A DNA stretch of 64,000 nt, from the NCBI RefSeq assembly GCF_035222485.1, contig NC_085924.1:3286001-3350000 (forward strand). Direction: 5' to 3'. This document shows positions 10,539-21,700 of this stretch, piece after piece (within the stretch, counting starts at the first letter, position 1; every line of letters starts with the position of its first letter). The notes below the pieces were generated by a model. It saw only the letters and a list, made by a program, of their open reading frames with translations, was not told the origin of the DNA and did no database searches. Both the position numbers and the translations under genes were made by a program. This stretch comes from Podospora pseudoanserina (taxonomy: Eukaryota > Ascomycota > Sordariomycetes > Sordariales > Podosporaceae).

Positions 10539-11514
10539 TCAAGTCTCGCAAGTCTGCTCTCCACAGTCAGGGTCGGCGTCATCAATGCCCTCACGGGGGC
10601 CCTGGAACTCTTTCTGGCAGATCAGAGACCAATACACCTCCTATCATCAACATCAGTGCCTGATTAACAAACTTCTCGACTAAGAGATTGAAACTTACCG
10701 CAGCATAATACGCGTAACTGTCAGCATTGACCCGAGCCAAGTCTTTCGGCAACCGATCATAAACGGCAACCGGGCCATAGCCAGGTTTATCATCAGGATT
10801 GTCAACAATAGATCCGAAGGAAGACTGGATCATGAGGTCATAGTGGAGGTACTCATGGAGGAGTGTCATTCCGAGGGTGTTAAAATGCTGTAATGAGTTA
10901 AGTCAATAAAAGCTGATCATGATGAACACCAAGAGGGAGACACTTACAAAGCTGACATTATCCGCAATATCCCCCCCATCCTCAGCACAAGCAGCATAGA
11001 AGTCCCTCGCATCCTCATCCCCACGGTCTTTCCCCTCAAGATCACCAATAGCCTTCTTGTTGAAAGCACGAGGGCAAACCACGATAAAAGGCTGCTCAGT
11101 ATTGTAATCACCCGAGTACGCCAGTCCACGATCACCGCAGGCATTGTCAAGATCGGTAGTTTGCACGAGGAAGTTCCCCAGCATGTCATGACCTTCGCCG
11201 TCATTGTTAAGGTCTCTGAAGATTCGGGTAATTTCCTCACGGTCTGCCGGGTCAAAGTAGTGGGGATAGATTGTCTCGTCGGTTTCAATGAAGGACAAGA
11301 CGGCAGAGGTCAACTCGATGGCGTCTTTGAAGGCGGTTTCGACTTTGTTGAGACGGTTGGGGACGGGCTCTTCGTCTTCGGGGAAGTCTTCTCCTGTGTT
11401 GGGCTCAGCCCGCTTGGAGAGGGCTCTGATGCCGGGCTTGGGGGTGGAGGGTAGGACGCTGGCGTGCGCCAGGGACAGGCTTGAAGCCAGAAAGAGGGTG
11501 CGGATGAGGTGCAT
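10539..11514 (-). CDS. Secreted HExxH metalloprotease-like protein (3 exons)
   Basis: ATG 11512-11514 gives a clear signal peptide (MHLIRTLFLASSLSLAHAS), then a KR site and an acidic pro-like segment. Exons are 11514-10948, 10887-10699 and 10613-10539. Introns are 60 nt (GTAAGT..TTACAG) and 85 nt (GTAAGT..GCCAG), both phase 0. The product is about 276 residues. Exon 2 encodes TLLHEYLHYDL, an HExxH zinc-binding motif at about residues 200-204, followed by YGPVAVYDRL and ADSYAYYAA. That arrangement is typical of fungal peptidases of the aspzincin/lysine-specific endopeptidase type, where an Asp or Tyr downstream helps bind the metal. Conserved Cys residues (DNACGDRG, VCPRAF, CAED) could form disulfides. 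It probably acts outside the cell. Substrate and activity are not known, and the family placement is by motif only. Confidence 0.75.
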
Positions 11515-12288
11515 GGTTTTTGGTCAGTGCTGAAGAGCTGGATGAGGGGAGGATGTGAAGGACTGTGTGAATGCACCGTCTGCTTTGGACTGGCGGTGGA
11601 GAGAAGTTATATGCATTTCTTCTCACCGACATTATCGATATAGAATACCCGTCTGTCGGCCGGACATTGACAAGGCTGATGATCAGACAGAGACTCCTCT
11701 TGTCTGGTTCTGTATGACATGCTGAAACAGGCTTCGGCCATGGCGGATGTCAGCTTGCTGGGTGAACCTCATGGTTCTCGCTGACTGCGCCGCGTCTCAT
11801 GGCATGAGTTGAAGTGGCATTTGTTGGTGGCCATTGTGGTTGCTCATCTTCGTATTGGATGTCTCTGTCCAGGAGGAAGCTGTGGCGACGTCATGGAGTG
11901 AGCTTTCTGAAGCTTTGGATAACTGGTCCGGTGAGATTACTGGGATGGAAACCTGTATTCGATTACACAAAATGCGGGGTCTGCTAAGTGGGTGCATAAA
12001 CCGTGCCACGCAAACCGTTTCTTTCTTTTTTCTCCTTCCTTTTACGCTGTGCCGATGACCCGAGTATTTGAGTCTCACCGACGGCATCTTTTTTCATCAG
12101 CTGAGTATTCTGAGCAACTCAACACTTTCAGCTTTCACATCTCTCCTTCTCAGCCCAGATCAAATAACCAGCGGCTTTTGACCTATCTTACCTAAACCGA
12201 CTTACTGCGTCACAATCATCAACCTTCATCGTCTTCAACTCTTTAACCCAACTGCAACACCACCCAACGACACAACACACCAGCAAAC
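11515..12288. promoter_or_regulatory. Divergent intergenic promoter region
   Basis: This lies between two divergently transcribed genes, so both promoters must be here. The last 150 bp before the plus-strand ATG are C/T/A-rich with repeated CAAC, as in fungal 5' leaders. No specific site can be named. Confidence 0.45.
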
Positions 12289-12972
12289 ATGTCCACCACA
12301 ACCCCCGCCACCACCAGCCCTCCCGCCAAAATCCACATCACCATAACCATCACCCCAGAAACCCACTCCTTCACCACCAACCCCCTCCCCCCCCTCCTAA
12401 CCCTCTCCCTCCTCACCCACCACCCCACCCCGATAACCCTCTGCACCTTCAACCGCCCCTTGGCCCTACCCTCCGCCCTAACAAACCGCACAATAACAAT
12501 CCACTCCCTCCCCTCCCGCCAAAAAATCGAAACCTGTCTTTTTCAAGTCAACCGTTCCCCCGTAACCCGCGTCAGAGGCGATTCAGACGAGCAGTTCTAC
12601 CTCACTTTACTCCCTAACACTCCCACCACAATCTCAACCCCCTTTGGGAGAGGTGGAGGGGTGAATAAAATCCGGCCTGTGCCAAAGGCCATCGCGGAGA
12701 AGGGGTGGGAGGTGGATGAAGAAGGAAGGGAGAGGAGGGTAAGGAGGTCGGTGCAGCCTACTGGTGTTGATGGGTTGGAGCCGGGGTTGGAGTATGAAGT
12801 TGGTTTGGATAGGGAGAGCCTAGAGGGGATGTGGTGGGCGCCGGTGGGGAAGGAGGAGATTTTGGTTGAAGGGGGAGCGACGGAGGGGAGGTATATGGGG
12901 GATTATGGGGGGTGGGTGAAGGGTGGGGTTGAGTGGGTTGTTGAGGGGGGGAGGGTGAAGGTGGAGGAGTAG
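12289..12972 (+). CDS. Hypothetical protein, 227 aa
   Basis: Single-exon intact gene with ATG in good context (aaacATGTCC) and TAG stop. There is no signal peptide. The N-terminal half is Thr/Pro-rich with beta-like stretches (KIHITITITPETHSF), and the C-terminal half is rich in Gly, Glu and Trp (EGMWWAPVGKEEILVEGG). It resembles a small beta-rich domain protein but no family is recognised. On the coding strand the first half is strongly C-rich and G-poor and the second half strongly G-rich, switching near 12640. Confidence 0.6.
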   Translation: MSTTTPATTSPPAKIHITITITPETHSFTTNPLPPLLTLSLLTHHPTPITLCTFNRPLALPSALTNRTITIHSLPSRQKIETCLFQVNRSPVTRVRGDSDEQFYLTLLPNTPTTISTPFGRGGGVNKIRPVPKAIAEKGWEVDEEGRERRVRRSVQPTGVDGLEPGLEYEVGLDRESLEGMWWAPVGKEEILVEGGATEGRYMGDYGGWVKGGVEWVVEGGRVKVEE

Positions 12973-14171
12973 AGGGGACTTTAGGTCTTGGATTCCCATG
13001 GGTTTGGGGTTTTCCGTGATAGGGCATCATGAATTCAACCATGCGTTTCTTTTTGTATTGGCAGGGCCACTGCTCAGTGTATCCTGTGTTGTTTCGGCCT
13101 TTTCATTCTTTTCCTTTTAATTATGGGTTTATCATGAGGATTATGAATTCATGTTCAAAAGGTGGGGATAATCCTGGAACTCAGATAGGAGAACAGGCTG
13201 TGGACAGTATAATAGAGACTGTGACAAAGTATCAAACGCTACAGCGAGAGATACCTCTAACGTACCTCTCGACTGAGGCTCAAACTTCCGAACTGCCGTA
13301 GCTTACCTATCTTCAAAAACCAACATATTGAAAGCCTTTTTGAACCCTTGAAGGCTTGTAAAGTATCTTTAGAGGGCTCGTTCCCAACTGCAGTCTCCGT
13401 TTCTTCACCACGGTGTTTAGGGTTAGCCAGGGTAGCTCATGTTCTCCAACGAGACCACACGTCCGATAAGCTTCCCTCAATCATTTAAACACGTGATGAA
13501 ACAATAACTGTGGCTGCATTGTCAATTACAAAAGCTTTACATCCACTCAACTATCGTTAGGTGGCAGTGACTGACAAACCCCGCAAAGGGTCGGAGAGGT
13601 CTTTGGACTTCACGACATACCCTTTTATCCACAGGCCGTCATGTCTTTTCAAAGGGCCAATGTTGCAGCCAAATCATCGACCTGAAGCCCCATTCCGTTT
13701 AAAATTCCTTCAAGTTCGCGATAGTTGCCGTCTTCTCCTCGAGGAGAGAAGGTCTTTCACCGCAGGTCCAGTCTTATCGATTGAATTTCCATATACTGAC
13801 GTACATTCGGAATCCATCTCGAATCAACCCCCTCAACATTCTGTCGAACCCTTCGTGCAAGATTTGCGGGAAGATTTTGGAGGTAGTCTCGTTTTACCTG
13901 AAGAGCCAACACGAAAGAGATGAGTGGTTCATACCTAACCACAGTAAGGAGATACCCATCTGCACTTTAAGGGGCAGGATGATAGTGCTTGCGGATACGC
14001 TTGGCCTTTAAATTTCAGTAGAATTCAGTTGCTGACTACCTTCCCATGATATAGAAAATCAGTGGATTGGGCACGTATGGCCACCTAGTTTCGGATTCGG
14101 GGTGCGAAGCTCACTAGTCTTTCTTCAACTCCGAGTATGTAACGCGCCAGAGGCTTGGGCACTCGGCAACG
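12973..14171. other. Intergenic with a possible minus-strand gene remnant
   Basis: Minus-strand sequence from about 13942 to 13655 reads as protein-like in three successive frames (NLPANLARRVRQNVEGVDSR, then KTGPAVKDLLSSR, then NYRELEGILNGMGLQVDDL, ending in a stop). That suggests an exon fragment broken by small indels. The rest of the gap shows nothing recognisable. Confidence 0.35.
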
Positions 14172-16279
14172 GTGTCCTTGAATGCATTCGCCCGTCCAGC
14201 CTGGAAACGGATGAATTTCCTAGCCCTCGAGTTTGACGACACAAAAGAAAATCGGGGATCAACAGACACAAGTCTGGCATGCTTATCAAAAGGTCGACTA
14301 GACAGCGTGACAAGTCTCGATCGTAAAGATATCAACTTCGACCAGGTGAACTCTTGGAAGCATGGCTGCGAAAGAGCCCACGGTGGAAAGTGCTTGATCA
14401 AGGGTGAACCTCCCCAGTCCATGGCGTGGCTTATTGACACCAAGAAGCAATGCCTGGTACCAGCAAAGGCCGAACTACAGTATGTTGCGTTGAGCTATGT
14501 GTGGGGACAGGTAGCGATGCTCAGGACAGAGCGCGCCAATTTGTTGGCTCACCAAAAGGACCGTGTATTTGATCGGTTAAGAGTAATGATGCCTGCGCCT
14601 ATCAACGATGCTATTGGTCTGGTCCCTTTGATAGACGAGAGATATTTATGGGTCGACTCGCTTTGCATCGTTCATGAAGAAGGCTCAAAATATACGCAAA
14701 TTCGGGATATGGCCAAGATATATGAGAACACTCGACTTACTATTGTAGCTGGCGATGGCCTAGATGCCGACCATGGCTTGCGCGGTATTCCCAACGTTTC
14801 TCAGCCTCGACGGTTGCACCCCGAACTAGAACTCAGCGACACCATCTCCGTGCGTGCCCCACAAAATCTTGCACTGGAAGGAACCACATGGGCACGCCGT
14901 GGTTGGACGTGGCAGGAACTCCAGTTTTCACAGCGACGGTTAACATCTGTTGACGGGTCTGTTTGGTGGAGGTGTGCAGAATCCTTTTTCTGTGAGGACG
15001 ATGTCTTCGCTGCGCGTGATTACAGGACGAGAACCGAGTCGATAGGAGACCTGAATAAACCTAATCTAGATAACGTCTGCCGGAGTAGGGTGGGTGTGGG
15101 AGCAGCAAGTCTGACCGACCTGGGAAAGGACATTTCGACATTTAACCAACGCTCATTGACATATGACGAAGACGCTTTGCTTGCTTTCGAGGGAACCCTA
15201 GCGATCTATATTGAACATCAGTTTCCACGCGGCTTTCTTCATGGCATTCCTGTATCATTGTTGGACTCTGCGCTACTCTGGCGCACTCAGACAACCGTAC
15301 CGTTCACTGAAGTACGGCAAGCATCCAGTCACTCCCGGGAGTGTCCACCTTGTTGGGGTTGGTCTGGCTGGAAGGGTAAAATTCTGCAGTATTGGGAAGG
15401 GGGCCTCCTCGGGCAGGACAACGTTCGACCTCCACAACAAACCATATCGATCCCCACATGGAAACTACGTTGCTCCGTCATTTCTACCCCTGTCAAAATT
15501 CCCCCTCAAAATGACTAGTACAGTTAGAAAACAGAATACATGGGTAACATTAGCAACCTCCCGCATGGTTGAAGGGTTGCTCAACATCAAAAGTTCCTTG
15601 TCCAACCAAATCAAATAGAGCTTAGTGCAGAGGCCAACCTACTACGCCGACTCTTTTTCCAAAAGAGCAACGCCTATGTCCGAAATCAAGCTTCCTATCA
15701 GAACTTAGATGGGGCGAGTGTCGAGCAGATTGGTTATATCCCTGGAGTTGGCTTACCGACCACTTTTCTTCGTCATCCCGTCCCCTATGGAAGACACCTT
15801 TAATCGTCTGTAGCACAAATACCGCAGCCTATAGGGAGATACATTTGTGCCTTGACGCAACAGGGGCGTCTTTGGGGTGACAAGGAGCGCATATTGATGC
15901 CAGAAGAGCTTGGGAGCACAGAAGAGCCATTCGACCTATATCAAATGTTTCTCGAGCTCCCCCTTGTACTTCGAAACTCTGAAGACCAAGAAGTGGACGA
16001 AATTCGACCGCATAGCAAAGAGGATACGAATTGCTGAACTCCTGGAGGAATGAGAAGAAGAATGGGGATGAGACCATAGGCTACCCGTGTGACATTGTGG
16101 CGATCTTACGTGGTTACGATGGCGATTCTCCGTTGAATGACGATAAGGACATCTAAACCTTCTATAACGTTCTCTGGGTGGAGTGGATCGATGGGGTGGC
16201 ATATCGACGGGGTGTGGGCCACGTGATCAGAACAGCATGGGAAAGTATGGAGAAGGATGCCGAGCTTATTCTTGGGTAG
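14172..16279 (+). pseudogene. HET-domain (heterokaryon incompatibility) gene, decayed
   Basis: The HET signature is clear: LQYVALSYVWG, then YLWVDSLCIVHEE with YTQIRDMAKIYENTRLTIVA, and RGWTWQELQFSQRRL. The C-terminal half follows HET paralogs (GIPVSLLDSALLW; GYPCDIVAILRGYDGDSP; LWVEWIDGVAYRRGVGHV) to a natural end at TAG 16277-16279. One frame is open from 14172 to about 16030 apart from TAG 15516, TAG 15525, TGA 15570 and TAA 15801. It then shifts near 16000-16030 into a second frame with TAG 16013 and TAA 16154. Each stop is one C-to-T change from CAG, CGA or CAA. No ATG is present near the 5' end of the frame, so the true N-terminus is unresolved. HET proteins trigger incompatibility cell death between unlike individuals; this copy cannot give a full-length product. 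Confidence 0.8.
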
Positions 16280-16476
16280 CAGAGGCCACTCGGGAACTGA
16301 AATCTGTCTGTATCTTTCTCTATCATTATCATTTGTTTGACATCAAGTACGCGATTGGAAGACTGGATACAAATGCGATTTCAGCATGTCAGCAGGTTAA
16401 TTAGTAGGTAGAAACGTCAGGCTGCAGGAAGATAGCTCATGCCAGCTGAACACTCCCATCTACATGATTCTTTCCC

Positions 16477-16830
16477 TCAGAATCCCTGCCGCGCAACCTG
16501 AGCCTGAGCAGCAGCAATGGTCCCCTGAGCATTCGGATCAACAAAGCCACATCCATTCTTCCCATTTTGGAACTGAGCAGCCTCAGCAGAGCAAACCCCC
16601 ACGCCATTCGCATCAGCGCAACACCCTGAAGCGCAGTCGGCATTGTTGACGCAGCCCCCAGTGATGAACTGCGAGCCGTTTCCCTGCCCAACGTTTCTCG
16701 CACCGGCATTGTTGGGTGTGATTTGTGCCATGGCAGTGACGACGACTAAGACCTCGTTAGTAAAAGTCAAAGTCCTGTGGAAGGCATGTCACCTACAAGC
16801 CAGGAGGGCAGTTGCAGTGATGCGGACCAT
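16477..16830 (-). CDS. BAS2-like small secreted cysteine-rich protein (2 exons)
   Basis: Exon 1 is 16830-16797 and exon 2 is 16745-16477. They are split by a 51-nt intron (GTAGGT donor, TACTAAC branch point, TTAG acceptor), and the phase matches. The product is 100 residues. A signal peptide (MVRITATALLAFVVTAMA) precedes a mature protein starting QITPNNAGARNVG, with six cysteines in a C-x5-C-x3-CC pattern (CVNNADCASGCC) plus two later ones, ending QVARQGF. I recognise it as related to the biotrophy-associated secreted protein 2 group first described in the rice blast fungus, by memory of the family pattern and not by search. Homologues also occur in non-pathogenic fungi, so the name does not imply virulence here. 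The longer single-exon start at 16770 would remove the signal peptide, and I rejected it. Confidence 0.85.
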
Positions 16831-18600
16831 CTTGGAAGCGGTGTTAAAAGTTGGATAAAAGGCTCACAGAGCTGATGCCGACACCAGGTCGTTTGATGAA
16901 GTGAATCGGATGAAGAGATGAGATGATGGAAGCATGAATGATAATAACTCCATTTCCCCGGATTTGCGACGCTTTATGTAGTCGATGTTTATTGCACTTC
17001 TTCACTTAGAGGACGACAATCACTTCCCTTCTGAAAGACCGGGAACGATGCGACTGTCACTGCTGCGGATCATACTATCGTCCGGACAGTTGTGTCAACA
17101 GTGCTCACAATACGATCAAGTAATACCGCCGATCTAGTACCTACCGAGTCAACAAACCATTGCCGTCCGAAATGCCTTGGTGTTGTGGTAGTAAGCGGTG
17201 ACAGGTGTGGTTTGATCATCCCAGCCCCTGAATCGGCAATAGGGGTAAAATGCTTGGCATTGATGGTTTGACAGCGCACATCATTTATGCATGGGGGCTT
17301 TGATTATGTGGAAGTCACTGATCGGTTCGGATGCCTTCGTCCTGAACAAATTTCTCTTTTGGTGCTTAAAGTGAAAAGGAAGGTATTGCCGATGGCAAAG
17401 TTTTGTCAGCGTCTCCTCGGAAGTATGGGTTTGCTTTGTCCTCATGATCAATGTCTGAGAAAAACCCAGCTCAACAAACTGCCTTGTTCAGATCTTGATG
17501 TGTCGACCTTTTCAAGCTTCGACGCCAATAATTCACAGAGACCACCGCCCCCAACTCTATATCAGCCATCCAGCCCCGTGGACCGAAGGATCAAGCCTGC
17601 AGAAGCCACAGGGTTGGAAGCCAACAGCAGCCTTTGCCTAACCGCTCGCCTCGAATAAATAAGATGGAACTGCGCATGTACAAGTCCCGAGGCAATCGTT
17701 TGCTCTAGATCCCGTACCATAGATGAGTCCTTACCAGTCAGTCAGGTCAGCTAGTGAGCATCACCTCGAAGCTAACGCCATCAACCGCCCAACAACGCCA
17801 GGTACAGCACCTTGCATCAAGATCCTACCGAGGTGCCACACCACATCCCAAAAACATCTCTCATCTTTTGAAGTACTGATCATGCTAATGAATCACCCTT
17901 CCATTCACCTTCATTCTCCAATTTCTTGTTCAAAACCCACTTACCACTCTCTAGGTATGTGATTGAACTACTCAAGAGAATATCTACTCATCTAGACCCA
18001 ATATCACCCCTAACAACCCAGAATAGCTCCTCACCACTCAAGGCTTCCACACAAATGCATGCACCCAACCGCCATAAGCCAACCAACCACCGCCCTGACT
18101 CTCCCTCCCCATTGCCGCGAATACCCACTGCATAAATCTGCATAACGGCAACAAGCCACAAACTATCTTATCATAAGCGCTAGAGAATGCTGTGCTCTCC
18201 TCCCTGCCGTTGAAAAAAGCCCGCATAAGTGTCTTCCAGCGAACGAGCCGCTGTATGCTGTGTAGCCAGCCGTGCCTCGGTCAACGACCCATCTACCACT
18301 CTTGACGCGGTTGGAATGAAGGCAAAATATATTGCTGTTGGTGAGTCCTTGGTCTATGCGGCTGAGGGCGGTTGTATGCAGGGTACATTCCAGAGTCCAG
18401 AGGAGTTAGGCTGCGCGAAGGGAAGTTGCTTTTTATTCAAGGTGTCTTGGCTTTGATGCAGAAAAAATTCACCCATATCCAGTAGTCTCAAAAGCGCTAC
18501 TGATAATCTTTACTCATTCTCTTTGACAAGATCATTTCGACTTCAAACCTACCATAGTACCGAAATCCAGACTGCACCACCATCAAACATTGGTTGGCCT
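16831..18600. other. Intergenic, no recognised gene
   Basis: Short frames such as 17287-17658 plus have no domain. A C/A-rich stretch at about 17880-18130 with CCAACCAACC-like runs is low complexity. No RNA gene is found until the tRNA. Confidence 0.45.
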
Positions 18601-18687
18601 GCCCGGCTAGCTCAATCGGTAGAGCGTGAGACTCTTAAGGAGTACTCCGAAATCTCAAGGTTGTGGGTTCGACCCCCACGTCGGGCT
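18601..18687 (+). tRNA. tRNA-Lys(CTT) with a 14-nt intron
   Basis: The acceptor stem GCCCGGC pairs with GTCGGGC (one G-T pair). The D arm is TAGCTCAATCGGTAGAGC. The anticodon stem TGAGA/TCTCA closes a CTCTTAA loop with anticodon CTT. The T arm is GTGGGTTCGACCCCCAC. About 14 nt (AGGAGTACTCCGAA) are inserted directly 3' of position 37, the canonical place for nuclear tRNA introns, giving a 73-nt mature tRNA. The CCA end is not encoded, as expected for a eukaryotic nuclear gene. It decodes AAG. Confidence 0.95.
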
Positions 18688-18712
18688 CAATTCCCGTCTT
18701 CGACGATTCTTA

Positions 18713-18720
18713 TTTTTTTT
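18713..18720 (+). terminator. RNA polymerase III terminator (T8)
   Basis: An unbroken run of eight T residues on the coding strand begins 26 bp past the tRNA 3' end, followed by CTTTT. Runs of four or more T residues end polymerase III transcription. Confidence 0.8.
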
Positions 18721-21700
18721 CTTTTCCCCCTTCCTTCCTCTACTAACCCTTTTCTTACCTCTTGAGAGCTGATGGTTGCCCAGGTGAGCATCTTCTCCTT
18801 GGCCATCATCAACACAGCGTCAGCACTGGAATGTGGGCACTGTCCAATGTCTTGCTTATTAATAGCATCCCGGCAGCCAAGACGATGATGGCACGTGTGA
18901 GCCCAGTTGTAACCCCATATTCTTCTTTTTTTGGTGGTCGGAAGCAAAGAAAACTGGCTGCCCCGCTTTGAATCAGCACCCGTTGGAATTAAACGAGGGG
19001 CAGAAGAGACGATATCAACAACAGCAGCAGCAAATATGATAGATATTGTATACTGATTGAATAAGAGATATTATCATCACGATATATTTTGTCATATTCT
19101 CCCCGCGCATGAGGACGACTTACCCAATAAAGTAACACGGGATCGAGAGCGGCGAACGCAGGAGCAAATATATGGGCCAAGACTGACGGGATGGGGGATG
19201 GCAATATATATCCCACTCCTCAGTTATCACCACCTTCCCTGAACACTTTGAGGGGGTGTTGCTTTTCGAAGTAAGGAACTCATGCTGTGTGCTCGCTAAC
19301 CTGCCCTGCACCAAGCATCGAGCGTCGCATGCATGGAACGTTTCCATAGCGTCACTAGTAGCATAACGCAAGGGCGGTTGGTCATGTCCAATGCCTTCTC
19401 CGTATCGTATTCCCTTTCCTCAAGAGGATCTGAGGGAAAAAGAAAAGGAAGATCTGTACTTACTGCAACCTTCCGTGCAAGGGAGATCCAAAAGTCCCGT
19501 CATGAGAACACACTCTCACCAGGCTCCGGGCACCGTAAGTGAGAGTGAGAAAACGTACGTAACCTCCTCTCCTCTGAGTGGTTGCGTTCCCATCAGTCAG
19601 GAATCACTCGGATTCGGCCAACGAGCCGAAAGAGAGGAATCGGGCTCAGGTACCGCCATGGCTTGCCGCCACCACCTGCAGCATGGAAGTGCTTGCATAT
19701 TTCGAAACCTCCAAGCTGATCCTCAACGAGCGGCTCTAGAACCTCAGGACAACGAATGACACACGTGTATCTACACGACAAGCGGCAGTTGGAGTGGATT
19801 GTCGTCGGAAGCAGGCAGAGGGCTAATTCAGGAACACAGGCACAGGGGCCAAAAAACACCATAGCACTTATTTCGCAATATGCGGCCCGTCTCTTGACAT
19901 GGCACGCATGGCATGGCAGATGTCCATTTTTGTCATGGGTCAGGTGTCGTGGCATTCAGGGACTCGGACGGGTACGGAGTCCATGGACCGAACAACGAGA
20001 AGGGGGTTGTCGGGTTGTTCACTGTTTGGTCGGCGGACCTACTCCGTATGCGCCCCACCAATAGCGCCATGTCAACTTTTTGAGAGTGTCGAGCTGGCAT
20101 GTGGCGAGTGTGCGATGTGTTATCATGTCCTCGGGTTCGGCCAAGTTGTGAATCCTCCGGAATGGAAACGTCGGGGAATACTTTGGTCTGACCACCGCCG
20201 AGAACTGATCATATCTTACAGGTTGTTGTTCGCATTCGGTCGGTCGGCATTTCGACGTCTGGGATTGTTGACTGGTCATACGTGAGCAGTCGAATTGCGC
20301 ACAAAGTATTGTTGCCCCCGAAGAGACCAGGCTCCGCTTCGAGCTGCCACGTCGTTAAACTTATATTCGGCATCCCACACAGGCAACGCAAAGGAGGCTG
20401 TCAAAAGCGGTGAGTGAGGGAAGCAGGACATGGAAGCTGGAAATGCAACCCGACGGGCCCGCGTCCTCGTCACCTGGACAGTCATTGTGCCTCGTTCATG
20501 CAGGTGCACCACGAAGCTTGGGTGCTCTCCATCCAGGCCAGGCACCTTCCAGGGCGACCTTTCCTCTGAAGCTTGGAACACAACATCAGTCGGCTTTCTG
20601 GTGTGACACCCTCCACGGGCCTCACTGCACCTGGCCGGCCAGCAAATCCTCCGGAGATCGGCAGACCCCTTTTTTTTTCTTTTTCGATGGCGGCTTCGAG
20701 AACAAATCCAAGAATGTTGAATAATTTTTGTGATGTCTAGATGTTGAAGATTGATAACCTCACTATGCCCAATCCGGGGGACATTTGGGCCCTGGTCGCT
20801 AACCCCTGGCGACGTCTGGCGTCAAGCCCCACTGTTGCATTCGCCCAAGACACGATGACGCAATGAACTGGCGATGGGCGAGGAACCCCGCCATCCGCCG
20901 GCGATGCCAAAAGAGGAGAAGCCACAGAACCTGCGCCGTCACAGATGATCGCTCGCTTGTGCAGGCCGGCCCAGGAAGACCCAGGAATGCTGGGGCTTGG
21001 TGTCTTGGTTCCATCTGCTGATCGGGAGCATTGGGATCGACCGTTGCATGGCTGGCCTGATGGCTCTGATGGGCGGTCAGCGGCAGTCACGGCTCAGAAA
21101 AAGAGATAACGCCGCCGCTGCGCCGATGCCAGAGCCCCGTCAAATCCGGTTCTTTTCCCACCGGCACTGGACACAAAGAAAGGGAAAAAGACAAGAACCC
21201 AGCCTCGGGGAACACGGCAGGGAGATGGCCCAAAACGAGTCTGGTTGGTGATGGGCTGTGTCTGACTCTGAAGCAGCCTTGTAACACATCGGAGGGAACA
21301 CATGGTCGGAGAGAAACCGAAGAGGTGGAACGCCACCAGGGTACTGCCGGATTACCTAGTAGGACGTGATTCTTCAGCAGATGAAGCTGGTGGTGAGAAC
21401 TCAAAGAGGGGCAGCTTCCAACTCCACTTACTGCTTGGACTGAGCTCCTCTTCTCCAGGCACCCGAACAGGTACAGCTGCATCTCTTGGTCAGTGCAGCA
21501 GCAGCCAGGTACCCGACGAAGGCGGCAACTGCGTGGAATCAGGACAAAGGACGGGAAAGAGAACCTGGAAGGGTACCTACAACTGAGTACCTTGCTATTA
21601 GCTGTCAGTGAGTCAGACGAGCCGATGGATTGTTTAATGATTACGGCACCTTCACGTTGATGTCCAGATGACCGTATTTAAACTTTGTGCTTTCTTGCTT

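Noticed and set aside
13413-13427. Telomere-like TTAGGGTTAG
   Set aside because: Only about one and a half copies; a similar short match is near 42603. Too short for a telomeric tract.
16477-16770. Single-exon start for the BAS2-like gene
   Set aside because: Begins inside the intron and lacks the signal peptide; the spliced model gives a clean secretion signal and the phase fits.
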